The notes under the pieces were generated by a model. It did no database searches and was not told the origin of the DNA. It saw only the letters and a list, made by a program, of their open reading frames with translations. Shown here piece after piece: positions 35,800 to 45,940 of a stretch of 64,000 nt of DNA (position 1 is its first letter; the number at the start of each line of letters is the position of its first letter). The stretch is from assembly GCA_035079385.1 (NCBI GenBank), contig JAVHKY010000025.1, forward strand, positions 19,628,501 through 19,692,500, given 5' to 3'. The position numbers and the translations under genes are program-made. The DNA comes from Aspidiotus rigidus (lineage: Eukaryota; Arthropoda; Insecta; Hemiptera; Diaspididae).

Positions 35800-36350
35800 A
35801 TGTGCATGGGTAATATACCACAAACACTTTTCTTCGCACGTTCGACGTAATTTTATCGATGAATTTTAGGTACCAATAAAATGTTTTGCTATTGATAACG
35901 TAAAAGACTCGTACCTTCAAAATATTTCTCTGGTTTTTTCAATTTCAAAGTTCCCTCGTCCATTTTTCTTTTCCTAACATTCGTTCCCTCTTCAAATTCA
36001 AAGCAAAATATTACTATATGTATTGGTAAAAATAAACTTTTGCTTTTTCCTTTGGATTTGTCCTACTGGTGGGGGGGAACAGATTTTATAGAGCCATTGA
36101 AGAATGCTTTAGATTAATATATGATAATGACCAGACAGAGAGAAGGAAAATGGTGCTCCAAATGGATCCTTCAAACTGGATTATGGACAGTATAATGGCT
36201 TATTCGTATGTACATCCCAGAAACAGTAAAAAAAAAAAAAAAAAAAAAAAAAACTCCCAGCCTACTCTGTTAGCTCCTCGGGGTTACCTTGATTAACGTT
36301 TTATAGGTGGTTTTTTGTTTATACTTTTTCCAAATAAAGATTAACTTTGT
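35800..36350. other. Spacer with a long poly(A) tract
   Basis: A plus-strand open frame (36,069-36,296, using a non-conserved start) runs into a poly(A) tract at about 36,229-36,252. The A-tract ending an otherwise unique stretch suggests the 3' end of a retroposed sequence, but I recognise no protein motif. Confidence 0.3.
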
Positions 36351-36359
36351 TCCTCGCCA

Positions 36360-36740
36360 CCGTGGGAGTTTGAGCTTGAAAGTCCATATTTTTCCAAGTT
36401 TCCCCCCATCAGGTATAGCTCAATATTCGAAATTTTTCCAAGTCCTCCTCCTATCATGTACAGCTTGAAGGTTGAAATTCTGCCTCTACTAATTTGTAAT
36501 AGACTCTAATTCTTGTATTTTTTTTTTGTTTGCAGGTGAGTCGCATAATCTGGAATTGAATTTTTAAAGCTTGCTCGACAACCGATGTAGTTTGAGCTTG
36601 AAAAATCCGTGATCGTTCGTAAGTTATAAGTTTTATCCTTATCAGGAGAATGATTTCACTAGTCGTATCCAAGAAGTCTTCTTCCTATCATATATAGCTC
36701 CAAGCAGGTCGAAATTTTTGGAAGTCCATGTGTTGCTAGA
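36360..36740. repeat. Dispersed satellite units (CCAAGTCC...TCATATATAGCTC family)
   Basis: Separated units read 'ATTTTTCCAAGTTTCCCCCC' then 'TATAGCTC', 'TTTTTCCAAGTCCTCCTCCT' then 'ATCATGTACAGCTTG', and 'CCTATCATATATAGCTCC'. They belong to the same family as the arrays at 3.5-7.2, 10.7-11.1, 37.7-38.0 and 52.1-52.3 kb, with non-satellite sequence between. Confidence 0.65.
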
Positions 36741-36807
36741 AGGCGCCTGACGCCCGTCATTTTTCTTTAATTCACCTTCACCCCCGATAGAACAGGTTCC
36801 CTGTTAA

Positions 36808-37029
36808 AACTCACTAGATGAATTCGAGGCCAGTGATGAACAGAAGGAGTGGCTGGAAAAGAAATGCAATCGAGCTCAGAGAGAACAAGAACACAATACT
36901 TTGGAAGCAAGAACTTTTGAAACGGAGACTTTTGTTCAAATAGAGCAAGAAAACCAAAATAAGCCAATGAGGACAGAGAACATGAACAAACTGATTGTAG
37001 TACGAAAATCCGCGAAGCTTAGCAACTGA
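36808..37029 (+). other. Open 73-codon stretch, charged coiled-coil-like; possible exon remnant
   Basis: The frame is open from just after a TAA (36,805-36,807) to TGA 37,027-37,029 and encodes a Glu/Lys/Gln-rich segment (ASDEQKEWLEKKCNRAQREQ, then EARTFETETFVQIEQENQ). It has no ATG near its start and no clear acceptor. The composition differs from the satellite and LINE frames around it, so a decayed exon or part of a mobile element is possible. Not recognised. Confidence 0.25.
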
Positions 37030-37575
37030 AAAAAAGGAACGTCAGCATTCATCTTATAATGATGAATACCAGTCCAACCTTCAAAAGCGCTATTGCGATC
37101 CTAAACTAAGCAAAACCAGTACTTTTTTTTTTTTTTACAAGCTTTCAAGCTGCACTTTGGGCTATTAGCTTAATATGTTGGATTAATGGTACATCTTAAA
37201 GACTAATTTTACTTTAATTTTATAAAATGGTTAAATATTTTAGAGTAGAGAGAGAAATTCGGCTGTGTTTAGGTATTGTACAAGTTCTAGTGCTTGTATT
37301 CTAGAGTGAGGTATGTTTAGTGAATTGTGTAAGGTTGTAAGTTCGGGGCATATAAAAATATGGTTTATATCTATTGTATTGAAAAACATTATGAGCAGTT
37401 TGGTGGTTCTGAACGTGAAAGAAGGTGTGAGTGAATGAGTCGGGTATGTCCTATTCTGAGGCGGGTTAGGACGGATGTTTCTTTTTTAGATGATCTGCAA
37501 GTTGTGGGTATGAGGGGTTAGCCTTAATAGGGAGGAGTGACCGTTTTTTAAAAGTATTTCAAGGTAGTAGAGGTT

Positions 37576-38121
37576 TTAGCGGGGAACCCGCTATCCATTT
37601 TGTTAGGAGATTACATCCTCAGAAAACGTCCGCGTCCGCGAAGTTAGTAACCTAAGGTTAGGTTAGGTTACGGGACTTGGAAGAATTTCGAGTCTCGAGC
37701 TATATATAATAGGGGGGGGAGGGACTTGGAAGAATTTCAAGTCTCGAGCTATATATAATAGGGGGGGGGGACTTGGAAGAATTTTGAATTTCGAGCTACC
37801 GTCCGCCGTCCAACCAAAAACTTGGAAAAATTTTGAAACTCGAGCTATATATGATAGGAGGGGGACTTGGAAGAATTTCGAGTCTTGAGCTATATATGAT
37901 AGAAGGGGGACTTAGAAGAATTTCAAGTCTCGAGCTATATATGATAGGAGGGGGACTTGGAAGAATTGTGACTTCCGAGCTATATATGATAGGAGGGAAT
38001 GTAGAATGATAATTTCGATTTGAATTATATGACAAGATTATCAACTCAGTTCCACACCACCTGAGAGGTCGAGTTAAGGAATTGCGGGTTCCCCGCTGCC
38101 ATTGCAACGTATGGCTTCTAA
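37576..38121. mobile_element. GCGGGGAACCCGC-ended element, copy 2, inserted in LINE A
   Basis: A 546-bp element. Left end TTAGCGGGGAACCCGCTATC; right end, read on the minus strand, TTAGAAGCCA...TGCAATGGCAGCGGGGAACC. Compared with copy 1 (10,631-11,131) it is inverted. The shared subterminal stretch (ATTTTGTTAGGA...CGTCCGCG) lies inside the left end. The interior, 37,676-37,995, holds six to seven tandem units of about 46 bp (GACTTGGAAGAATTTC, then GAGCTATATATGATAGGAGG). LINE A frames flank both sides, which shows insertion. A short TTAGG-like run (GGTTAGGTTAGGTTA) sits at 37,658-37,672. Confidence 0.7.
37676..37995. repeat. Tandem array of about 46-bp satellite units
   Basis: Units read 'GGGACTTGGAAGAATTTCGA', 'GTCTCGAGCTATATATGATA', then a G-run. 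At least six copies with few changes; this is the most homogeneous copy of the family in the window. Minus-strand reading gives a repetitive frame of IIYSSRLEILPSPPP type, an artefact of the 45-46 bp period. Confidence 0.9.
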
Positions 38122-39879
38122 TTTTTTTTATATCAGACGCTGGAATTTTCCATAACAAGGTCACTGTGTTGAAATTTGTTGAGTCTTTGCCTGCTTTGTC
38201 TACAATATCGCTTTGTGTAAATCCGATGTGTGGAGGGATCCACACCAGGGTTACGGATGATGTAGCTTGTGTTATGATGTTGATGACGGTGTGGATTCTT
38301 TGAATGATGGGGTTTTGCGAGAAGATACTTTGGATGGCTGAAAATGATGATAACGAGTCTGTGATTATGAGATAATGAAAAGGATTTTTCGGTTACAACC
38401 TTCTTTAGGGTGGGAAAAGAATTTCAGGACATTGAGTGCTCAAATGCATTTTGTTTTAGTTAGTTTGATACGGGGGATCCAAGAGTGACGGTTGTGGAAA
38501 TTGAGGCCAAGAACTTTAGTAGTTTTAACTTGTGGGATGGGGTAATGAGCTATTGTAAGAGGGTGTAATTTAATGGTTTTCTGGCGTGTTTTTTGGATGA
38601 TGATGAGTTTGGTTTTGGGGTAAGAAATGCGGAATCCTAGTAGGGAAAGCCAAGCGTGCATTTTATTGATTGTTTCTTGAAGTAGACGATGGGCGCGAGT
38701 TGTGTTACTGGAACGTAAGTAAATGCTTAGGTCAACCGAGAATAGTAGGGTTTGAATTGGAAATTTTATGATTTTTGTTATGTTGTTGATGGCGATGAGA
38801 AAAAGGATGCCACAAAGTGGGGATCCTCGGGGGATACAATTTTCTTGGAGGAGGGTCGAGGAAGACCGAACGCTTACGCGGACTCTAAAAGATCGACTAG
38901 TCAGATGATTTTGAAGTATGAGAAGGAAGGGTCCTCGAAGTCCAAGTTGGTGCAGGATGACGCATATGTGGTATGTCCAGACTCTCAGGAAAGCGTTCTC
39001 CATGTCAAAAAATATGGAGTAGAGGTTTGCTCCGGGAGCATGGGCGTTGTAGAATTGGGAATCGAGGTCAGCAAGGGCCATTAGAGCTGATCGACCCTTA
39101 CGGCAACCATATTGTGTATTACTCAATATTTTGTTGGAATCAAGGAACCAGGAGAGTCTATTACTTTGCTAAGAGTGCTTAATAGTGATATGGGTCGGTA
39201 GGGTAGAACGTGTGAAGGGTCTTTGAGAGGTTTTAAAATTGGGATGATTAGAGATGTTTTCCAGTTATTGGGGAAGGAGGTGGAGAAAAAGATTCGGTTT
39301 AAGAGTGAGGTGAGGTGGGAGACAGCATTTGTATGAAGTTTATGTAGCATAGCGGGACCAATTTGGTCGAGACCGGGAGCTGATTTTTTGGAGCAGAGGG
39401 AGATGGTGTGGGTGACTTCTTGTTTGGTGACTGGTTTGTTGTAGGGAAGTGCGAGAGTTTGTGACAGATTAAAGGAGAAATCTATTGGGATATTTTCAGC
39501 TTGTTGTTTGAGTTGAGTGAAAGGTGGGTCGTAGTTAGTGTTGGAAGAAATTTGAAAATAATTCTCAGCGAGTATTTTGCTGATTTCTGATGGTGGTTGA
39601 TGGATTTGGTTGTTTTGATAGAGGGGTTGGAAGGAGAATTTTTGTTTCAAACCTGTCAACTTTTTAATGTTACTCCAGATGGCGGAGCAAGAAATAGGTC
39701 GATTAATTGACGAGACAAGAGAGTTCCAGCTTTGTTTCTTGGCGGAACGAAGTAGACAACGGGCTTTGGCTTGTAGTCTTTCATAGTTAACGAGGTCTGA
39801 TACATCTGCGGTCTTTTTGTAACGATTGAGGGTCGGTCTTTCAATGCTATTTTGATCAGGGGACGGGACGATTTTTTGT

Positions 39880-40960
39880 ACGGCGGATACACGTGAACTG
39901 AATGTTTATTTTGAGTGAAAGTGGATATTTTTTCTAGGCATTTGAGAAGTTCTGCCATATATACTGAGGCTGTGTTTTGTATTTGAAAACTGAAGAGAGA
40001 ATTATGTATTGATCGAGAAGGCTAGCCCAGTTTTATTGTGAAGTTTTGAACCGTCTGTAAAACATAGGATGTGTGAGTGGTGGTTTTTTAGAAAGTTTTC
40101 AATTTCTTTCTTGAGCAGTGTGTTGGGAGTGGAAGGAAAGAATTTCGTGAATTTGACTTGGAAATTAGCTGAGTGTAGTGTCCATGGAGGAATAAAGTTA
40201 AAGATAGGAAGTAGAGGGTTGAAGGTGAATTTTTGTCGGTTACTTCGTTCCAGGTTGAGTTTTATGTGTTGGGTGGTGTCCAAAGAGAAATTTTCTATGT
40301 TATTGGGGAGGGAAAAATAGTCAAAAGTCGGTGAGTTTGTGTTCAAGGATATGTTGGCCATCAGAAAAGAGGTCGTAAGTAACTGTCTGCGGTATTCGAG
40401 AGGAGCTTCGCTAGCTTCAGCGTATAGGCTGAGGCTAGGGCTTGTTCGAGAAGCACCTAGCGCAAGGCGGAGAGATGAGTTTTGGATTGGGTTTAAAGTT
40501 GAGAGAGCTGGTTTCATTGCAAGTTCAGAAATTGGGGCTCTGTAATCGAGCTGTGAGCGGATCAGGCTGCGGTATATAACTGTAATAAAATTTTACTGTT
40601 GCATCCGTGCTAGGATACGCGAGATATTTGAGGACATTCAGAGTGCGATTACATTTTTCTCTAAGGTATTTAATACGTGGTATCCACGTTGAAGTGTGTT
40701 CGAATATGAGGGCGAGAAATTTTGTTGTATTAAGGATGTGAATTTGTTTTTGTTGAGTGTGAGGGGAGGTACTTTGGGATATGTCTTCTGTGGCGAAAAA
40801 TAATTAGGTGTGTCTTCTTTTCTGAAAAGCGGAAACCATTTTCTGATGCCCAGTTTGATAGGTTGTTGAGGCCATCTTGGAGAAGGCGTTTTGCTCGGCT
40901 TGGTACAATCCTCTTTTGGGTCAAATTATCCTTCAAATTAAATCCTGTTTCAGTTTGTAC
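39880..40960 (-). mobile_element. LINE copy B fragment: RT thumb to start of RNase H
   Basis: Minus strand. 40,730-40,936 reads RLLQDGLNNLSNWASENGFR (end of RT palm). The frame then runs IPRIKYLREKCNRTLNVLKY, SSLRLALGASRTSPSLSLYA and ILCFTDGSKLHNKTGLAFSI (start of RNase H with the catalytic DGS), and near 39,930 ends at SVYMAELLKCLEKI (RNase H Glu region). It abuts copy A, whose pre-RT sequence starts immediately downstream. Missing parts and stops show it is a fragment. Confidence 0.75.
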
Positions 40961-41100
40961 AAAAACCTCCAGCAGCCAATGGAAATATTTTATTCTAATG
41001 TAACCATCAAGAACAATCTCGATTTATTAATTTCTTTCAATTTTTGCAACCCCGAGTAAAGTACACCGAGTCCCAATTTAGCTCACATTTCGAAAAATAT
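40960..41100. other. Short junction between LINE fragments
   Basis: AT-rich sequence between copies B and C with no clear motif. Confidence 0.3.
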
Positions 41101-41640
41101 TCCAGAACTGAATTGGACTCATGGGTCAACACATGTGTCAAGATTGATACGGTGTTGCGGTGTCGGTGAGAGACTGTGATGTGACCTATTGAGTATACGA
41201 GGGCAGTTAAAACCATCGGTGAAACAAAGTTTAGGGTTGTGAAAGGTGTTAAGAATTCTGTTAAACGGTGTCTGGTATTCTGCGAAAGAAGTTGGAAGAC
41301 GAGGGAGGCGTGTGAGACCGCGAATAATTTTGAATGGAGTAAAGAGTCACGGAGGGGTTGGGAACGACGTGGTTAAGACAGTGGAACTTGAAGGGGCGTG
41401 ATAGTTGGAGTTTGAGACTGGACCATAGGTTGGTCACAGAGTTTTTATTGTGATGAGAGGGAATATGCGATGGTGGATGGGGATTTAAGGACATTGCAGG
41501 ATAGTTGCGAGGAAATTGGTTGTCAGTTCGGGGCGTCGATGATGGAGCGGGGGGGGGGAGAGAATCAGTGTCTGCGCAGAAGCTTTCAGCGGGACTGGTT
41601 CGGAATGCTCCAGTAGTTATTCTCAATTGAAGAATTGAAA
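41100..41640 (-). mobile_element. LINE copy C fragment: post-RT region and RNase H start
   Basis: Minus strand, 5'-truncated. The frame reads LQLRITTGAFRTSPAESFCA (post-RT motif) at 41,570-41,640, then frameshifted sequence, and KLCFTDGFN (RNase H start) near 41,215. The truncation point at about 41,640 falls inside a copy of the ZNF upstream module, so this LINE inserted into or beside an old ZNF unit. Confidence 0.7.
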
Positions 41641-41830
41641 GGATACAAAAATTATAGAAAGAAAACGAGAGATATAACAAGTGACTACCCGGTGAAGATG
41701 AGTAAGCATACCTGGACTATACCTAGTGATTGCAGCAGTAGAAGGACCAATGCTGCCAAATACATAATTATTATGGTTTATAAAAATGTTCACATATAAT
41801 ACCATGGGCGATAAAACATCGCACATGTCA
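41640..41830 (-). promoter_or_regulatory. Orphan ZNF upstream module, cut by LINE copy C
   Basis: On the minus strand the core GGCAGCATTGGT (41,746-41,757) is followed by 'CCTTCTACTGCTGCAATCAC' and 'CCAGGTATGCTTACTCATC'. This is the ZNF-unit upstream module, but no ZNF gene follows; LINE sequence begins at its 3' side. It marks a lost ZNF unit. Confidence 0.5.
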
Positions 41831-42279
41831 ATTCACTAAATAATAATTAGACCTTCACATCGTCAAAATCAATGGTGGTATCAAGTATCTTTCGTTTAAA
41901 AAACAATCTTGGGCTCATCACAGGAATGCCAACTTTTGGAATATCAGAACAACGAGCATACTACAAAACTATAAGAAATAATATTTAAAAGCAAATGAAT
42001 GTAGAGAAATCACGACTTTGAAGTTATGTATGATGGTAGGGGGGGGGGGGGGGGGTTGGAAAAATATCGTCCATTATGAAAAAGCTCAATTGCTTGGTTT
42101 AGAAAATATGCAAAATAGAAAGAAACTGGAAATACTGTATCAGTAATGTAGACCAGCAGAGAGTTCAACTGAAAAAGTGATTTCTGATGTATTTGAGTAC
42201 TGAAAGTATTTCAAATTGGAGAGAGGAAATTTTTGATTTTGTATACTCAAGGATTGTAAGTCTAATAAAAAGATCAATG

Positions 42280-42329
<50 letters not shown>

Positions 42330-43573
42330 GTATTTTTTTTTTTGCTCTGTCTTTTTCCATTTGTATTTTCATTTCTCAGCGTACCATTGTGAAATATTTG
42401 GAGCAATATTCACATAATTATGTACCTAATTGTTGGACTATTTTAGAGTTATTTAATTATTTAAATCATGCTCAGGATGAACAGAAGTATAAAAAGGAAC
42501 AACTTGGATAAGGTCCTTTAGACTGATATTTTCAAAGAAAAGAAGAGTTTACTTACCACTTCTTCCATGTCTGACATTGAGATTTTGTCAGCAGTTCATC
42601 TTTGATACTTGTAATACTGTACATGATATTGTATTATTTGCCAAGCTTATTGAATAGTAGTTTATTTTTACAAACATATTGGTTCTTCATTTCAAACTAG
42701 GATCTGATTAATACGCGGCATTGGTATACTAGTTTTCCAAACTACAAGCACACTATTTTCAGATAAAGAGGAAACCACAGAAATATTTGTTCAAAATACA
42801 GACTAGTAGGAAATTTTCTCTCAACTCAAGCTTTATCAAATTTTGTAGTTTTATAAAAAATGATTTCAGGACTCCAACCTCGAATACAATAACTTTTCAA
42901 GGAGGTAGTATAATATCAAAAAATGCTTTACCAACATGTGTTTTTTTGTAGTAGAATGACAGAGTCAGGCTCTGATAATTCAAATGGTGAATAGGACTGC
43001 ATAGCTAGAATCAAAACAAATACCTAGGTAGTCTAAAAAGCACGTCAATCAATCCCATACGCATACGTTATCATTTTACAATCATGGTGCATGGGTACTT
43101 TTTGTGTTTGACCTATCAATCCTTAATAATTTTTTGCAAAAGTCTCATCCAGCCTTTGCATCATTTCTTCCAATAAAGGAAAAACATAATTGAATCAGGA
43201 AAAAAATGAAAAAAGTTTTCAGCTTTGTTGGTGACAGAACAGCTTTGACGACCACCTTGCCTATTTCAAGTGTCTTTGCTGAAAAGGAATAGAAGTTGAT
43301 ACATAATATTTCTATGCCTAATCACTGTACATCCAATTCAGACCCAATCTCTAGTATTAGATCATAGAATGATTAAAATGTTTTCTATTCCCCTTTAATT
43401 CACATATAGTCCACATAATAATTATATTAAATTGTCATATCTAAGGGTATTAAACAATGCCTACAAATGTTAGGCCACTTCAACAATTAATAATAAATAT
43501 TTGAAAAAATTCTATGATACTTGAATTTGATTACATTGATGAGTTACCTCATTAATTTTACCCATTATCTAGC
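41830..43573. other. Spacer: shared 3' flank of ZNF unit 5 and older unit sequence
   Basis: Non-coding. It contains a 17-base G run (42,039-42,055), a (TTA)n microsatellite (42,281-42,330), spacer landmarks in reverse ('AGAATGACAGAGTCAGGC', 'AATCCTTAATAATTTTTTGC') and, from about 43,370, the ZNF 3' flank ('CACTTCAACAATTAATAATA'). No gene beyond the truncated module. Confidence 0.5.
42281..42330. repeat. (TTA)n microsatellite
   Basis: About 50 bases of uninterrupted ATT/TTA trinucleotides. The Asn-rich minus-strand frame over it is a by-product. Confidence 0.95.
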
Positions 43574-44875
43574 CTAAAGATCAAATGAATGAATATTGAA
43601 ATCATAGTGAATTTTGTGCTCAGACTCCTCGGTAAATACTTTATTACATACGTTACAATGCAATGCATTATTTTGATTGGCATTGCACTCGTTAGTAAGT
43701 GTATTATTTTTTGAACAATCCCGGGTTGTATTCTCTTCTTGACTAACAGAGTGCAAAGAACAACTTGTGAATGGATTAGATTCATACTGGTTCAATACTT
43801 GCGCTTTCATAGTACTACCTTGTGTGTACTTTTTCCCGCTAACACCACATTCAAGTGGACTCCTCTGATCTGGATCAGATTTATGGGTCAACTTATGTTT
43901 ATGCAGATTCCCTTTCTGTGTAAATATTTTCCCGCAAATATCACACTTAAATCGACATCTCTGATCTGGATCAGTTTCGTGGGTCAACATATGTCTAATC
44001 AGTTTATCTTTGTATGCAAACATTTTCTCGCAAATATCACACTTGAATCGACGTCTCCGATCTGGATCAGTTTCATGGGTCAGCATATGTCTCTTTAGGG
44101 ATTCTTTCCATGAACATTTATAATCGCAATTATCACATCTGAATAAATATCTCCAATCTGGATTAGTTTCATGGGTTACTTTATGTCTGTTCAGATTCTC
44201 TTCCCGTGTAAACCTTTTCTCACACATATCACACTTAAATGGACATCTCTCATCTGGATCAGTTTTATGGGTCAACTTATGTCTGTTCAGATTCTCTTTC
44301 CGTGTAATCCTTTTACCGCAAATATCACATTTGAATGGACGTCTCTCATCTGGATCAATTTTATGGGTCAACTTATGTCTGTTCAGATCAGTTTTCTGTG
44401 TAAACATTTTCTTGCAAATATCACACTTGAATGGACATCTCTCATCTGGATCAATTTTATGGGTCAACTTATGTCTGTTCAGATCACTTTTCTGTGTAAA
44501 CATTTTCTTGCAAATATCACACTTGAATGGACATCTCTCATCTGGATCTGTTTTATGAGTCAACTTATGTCTGTTCAGATGACCTTTATGTGTAAACATT
44601 TTCTCGCAAATATCACATCTGAATGGACATCTGCGATCTGGATCAGTTTCATGGATCAGCTCATGGGACTTCAAACTACTTCTCTGTGTGAATCTTTCCC
44701 CGCCAATATCACATTTGAATCGACATCTCCGATCTGGATCAAACCCATGCGTCAAAATATGTGTGTTTAGATTCCCCTGGTTTGAAAGTATTTTTCCACA
44801 AATATTGCACTCAAATGGGTGTCCACCATCTGGATTACATTTATTGGTGGACATATTTGTTCCTATAGAATCCAT
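43574..44875 (-). CDS. C2H2 zinc-finger protein, ZNF unit 5 (9 intact fingers plus one broken)
   Basis: Single-exon ORF of 433 residues, start MDSIGTNMSTNK in the family context. Unlike the plus-strand units it keeps an intact first finger (FECNICGKILSNQGNLNTHI). Finger 2 (CDIGGERFTQRSSLKSH) has Gly for the second Cys. Fingers 3-7 are the 'CDICKKMFTQK.DLNRH' type with KTDPDERCPFKC linkers (Lys-Thr-Asp rather than Glu-Thr-Asp); fingers 4 and 5 are almost identical. Finger 8 is the 'CDNCDYKCSWKESLKRH' type shared with unit 1. Then come two more fingers, the degenerate LECGVSGKKYTQGSTMKAQV finger and the C-terminal CNVCNKVF finger ending FNIHSFDL. Predicted nuclear DNA-binding protein; target unknown. 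No disabling change in the reading frame. Confidence 0.9.
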   Translation of the reverse strand: MDSIGTNMSTNKCNPDGGHPFECNICGKILSNQGNLNTHILTHGFDPDRRCRFKCDIGGERFTQRSSLKSHELIHETDPDRRCPFRCDICEKMFTHKGHLNRHKLTHKTDPDERCPFKCDICKKMFTQKSDLNRHKLTHKIDPDERCPFKCDICKKMFTQKTDLNRHKLTHKIDPDERRPFKCDICGKRITRKENLNRHKLTHKTDPDERCPFKCDMCEKRFTREENLNRHKVTHETNPDWRYLFRCDNCDYKCSWKESLKRHMLTHETDPDRRRRFKCDICEKMFAYKDKLIRHMLTHETDPDQRCRFKCDICGKIFTQKGNLHKHKLTHKSDPDQRSPLECGVSGKKYTQGSTMKAQVLNQYESNPFTSCSLHSVSQEENTTRDCSKNNTLTNECNANQNNALHCNVCNKVFTEESEHKIHYDFNIHSFDL

Positions 44876-45720
44876 TAGCAAATAACAATACTAAATTACC
44901 ATTTTGGATGAGGAGTTTTTGAAAGTGTACCTATCCTTTGTGGCATACTTTACTCCCACACGGTTTTTTGAAATAAAATACAATAATAAGAATGTGACCG
45001 CAATTCCACTCAATTTGAAGCCTCAGGCAAGTTATCTGCAATCAGTACGTATCAGTAAGTGTGAGTCACGATTTTAGAATATTTTGATCATTATTGAGCT
45101 CTAAAATAAAGATGATAAATAAAAACCAAGGTAGGTTTTTCACAATTGTAACTTTATATTGAGATATTTTCCCCTCGGTTTAAGAATTCCTTCACCAGAA
45201 CAACATGAATAGCTAGGTGAAAGAAAGAAAAATATTATCCAAGATTTAGGAACAACATGTACTTGTACAGTGCAGTATATAACTTAACTTATTTCATTTC
45301 CTACCCAAAGGAAAAAGTAGGTATGCGAATATATGAAGCAAACTTTCAGTAATAATTGTAGGTACCTATCAGTATTAAGATTTATTAGAGACCATGAAGG
45401 TAAATGTTTGTAATTAAATGTTTCTCACCAAGTAATGCACAGATCATCATGAAAATCATAAATTCACAATCAAGGTTCAAGTCCAACTTCTCATCAATGA
45501 TACTGGTACTAATACAATGTAAGGACTTCACACATTATTTACTTGCGTCAATGAAATTGAAACTTGATCATTTATGGAGTTGATGGAAGAAAATCAAATT
45601 TGAAAACAATTACAAACAATTGTTCCTCATCAACCAAATCCTTGAAAAAAACTTTTACTCACAGAGAAATTGAATGGATTATGTCATGATAGTAGTTTTT
45701 CAACACAGTTCTAAATCATA
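44876..45720. other. 5' flank (probable intron) of ZNF unit 5
   Basis: On the minus strand it holds the conserved acceptor-like site (CTGATTGCAG|ATAACTTGCC, near 45,040) and the 'TGCATTACTTGGTGAGAAAC' block (45,421-45,440). This matches the flank of the other units. No coding frame. Confidence 0.5.
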
Positions 45721-45940
45721 TAGATCAAGGTAACCAACTAGAGATGGGATGACTATGAATCAAACTTTTCAATGGAAGAATGTGAAAGAAAAGAAAAATA
45801 GAAAGACAAGAAGAGATAAGACAAGTGATTACGCTCGTGTGATTACGCCAGTAAGGATGAGTAAGTAGACCTGGAGCGTGGTGATCGCAGCTGTACAAGA
45901 ACCAGTGTTGCCATGTGCAATAAAACATTGGTATGTGCGT
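45720..45940 (-). promoter_or_regulatory. Conserved upstream module of ZNF unit 5
   Basis: Minus-strand core GGCAACACTGGT at 45,901-45,912, then 'TCTTGTACAGCTGCGATCAC'. The pyrimidine-rich tail and 'AGAACTGTGTTGAA' end are present, about 1.03 kb before the ATG. The about 25 bases between CACATG and GGCAAC found in other copies are missing here. Confidence 0.45.

Larger units (their letters stand above)
37123..39880 (-). mobile_element. LINE copy A (RT + RNase H + C-terminal region + poly(A)), disrupted
   Basis: Minus-strand non-LTR retrotransposon, 5'-truncated. At 39,660-39,860 a pre-RT segment reads RCLLRSAKKQSWNSLVSSIN. 39,123-39,659 holds early RT motifs (SAPGLDQIGPAMLHKL, PILKPLKDPSHVLPYRPISL). 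A frameshift at about 39,125 leads to 38,440-39,126 with FFDMENAF and GSPLCGILFLIAIN, but the catalytic box reads FSVD where FADD/YADD is expected. RNase H follows near 38,190-38,400 (VWIPPHIGFTQSDIVDKAGK). The C-terminal KKETSVLTRLRIGHTRLIHS lies at about 37,440-37,500. A poly(A) tail on this strand is at 37,123-37,137. The GCGGGG element (37,576-38,121) splits the C-terminal part. The element is dead. Confidence 0.85.

Noticed and set aside
37658..37672. TTAGG-type telomeric repeat
   Set aside because: Only about three units, inside a mobile element; too short to be a telomere or a meaningful interstitial tract.
37796..38010. Repetitive IIYSSRLEILPSPPP protein
   Set aside because: It is the satellite array read in one frame and joined by chance to the LINE frame; no independent gene.
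38752..39182. Plus-strand ORFs over LINE A
   Set aside because: Antisense to clear reverse-transcriptase motifs on the minus strand.
42140..42406. Asn-rich 88-codon ORF
   Set aside because: It is made by the (TTA)n microsatellite read on the other strand.
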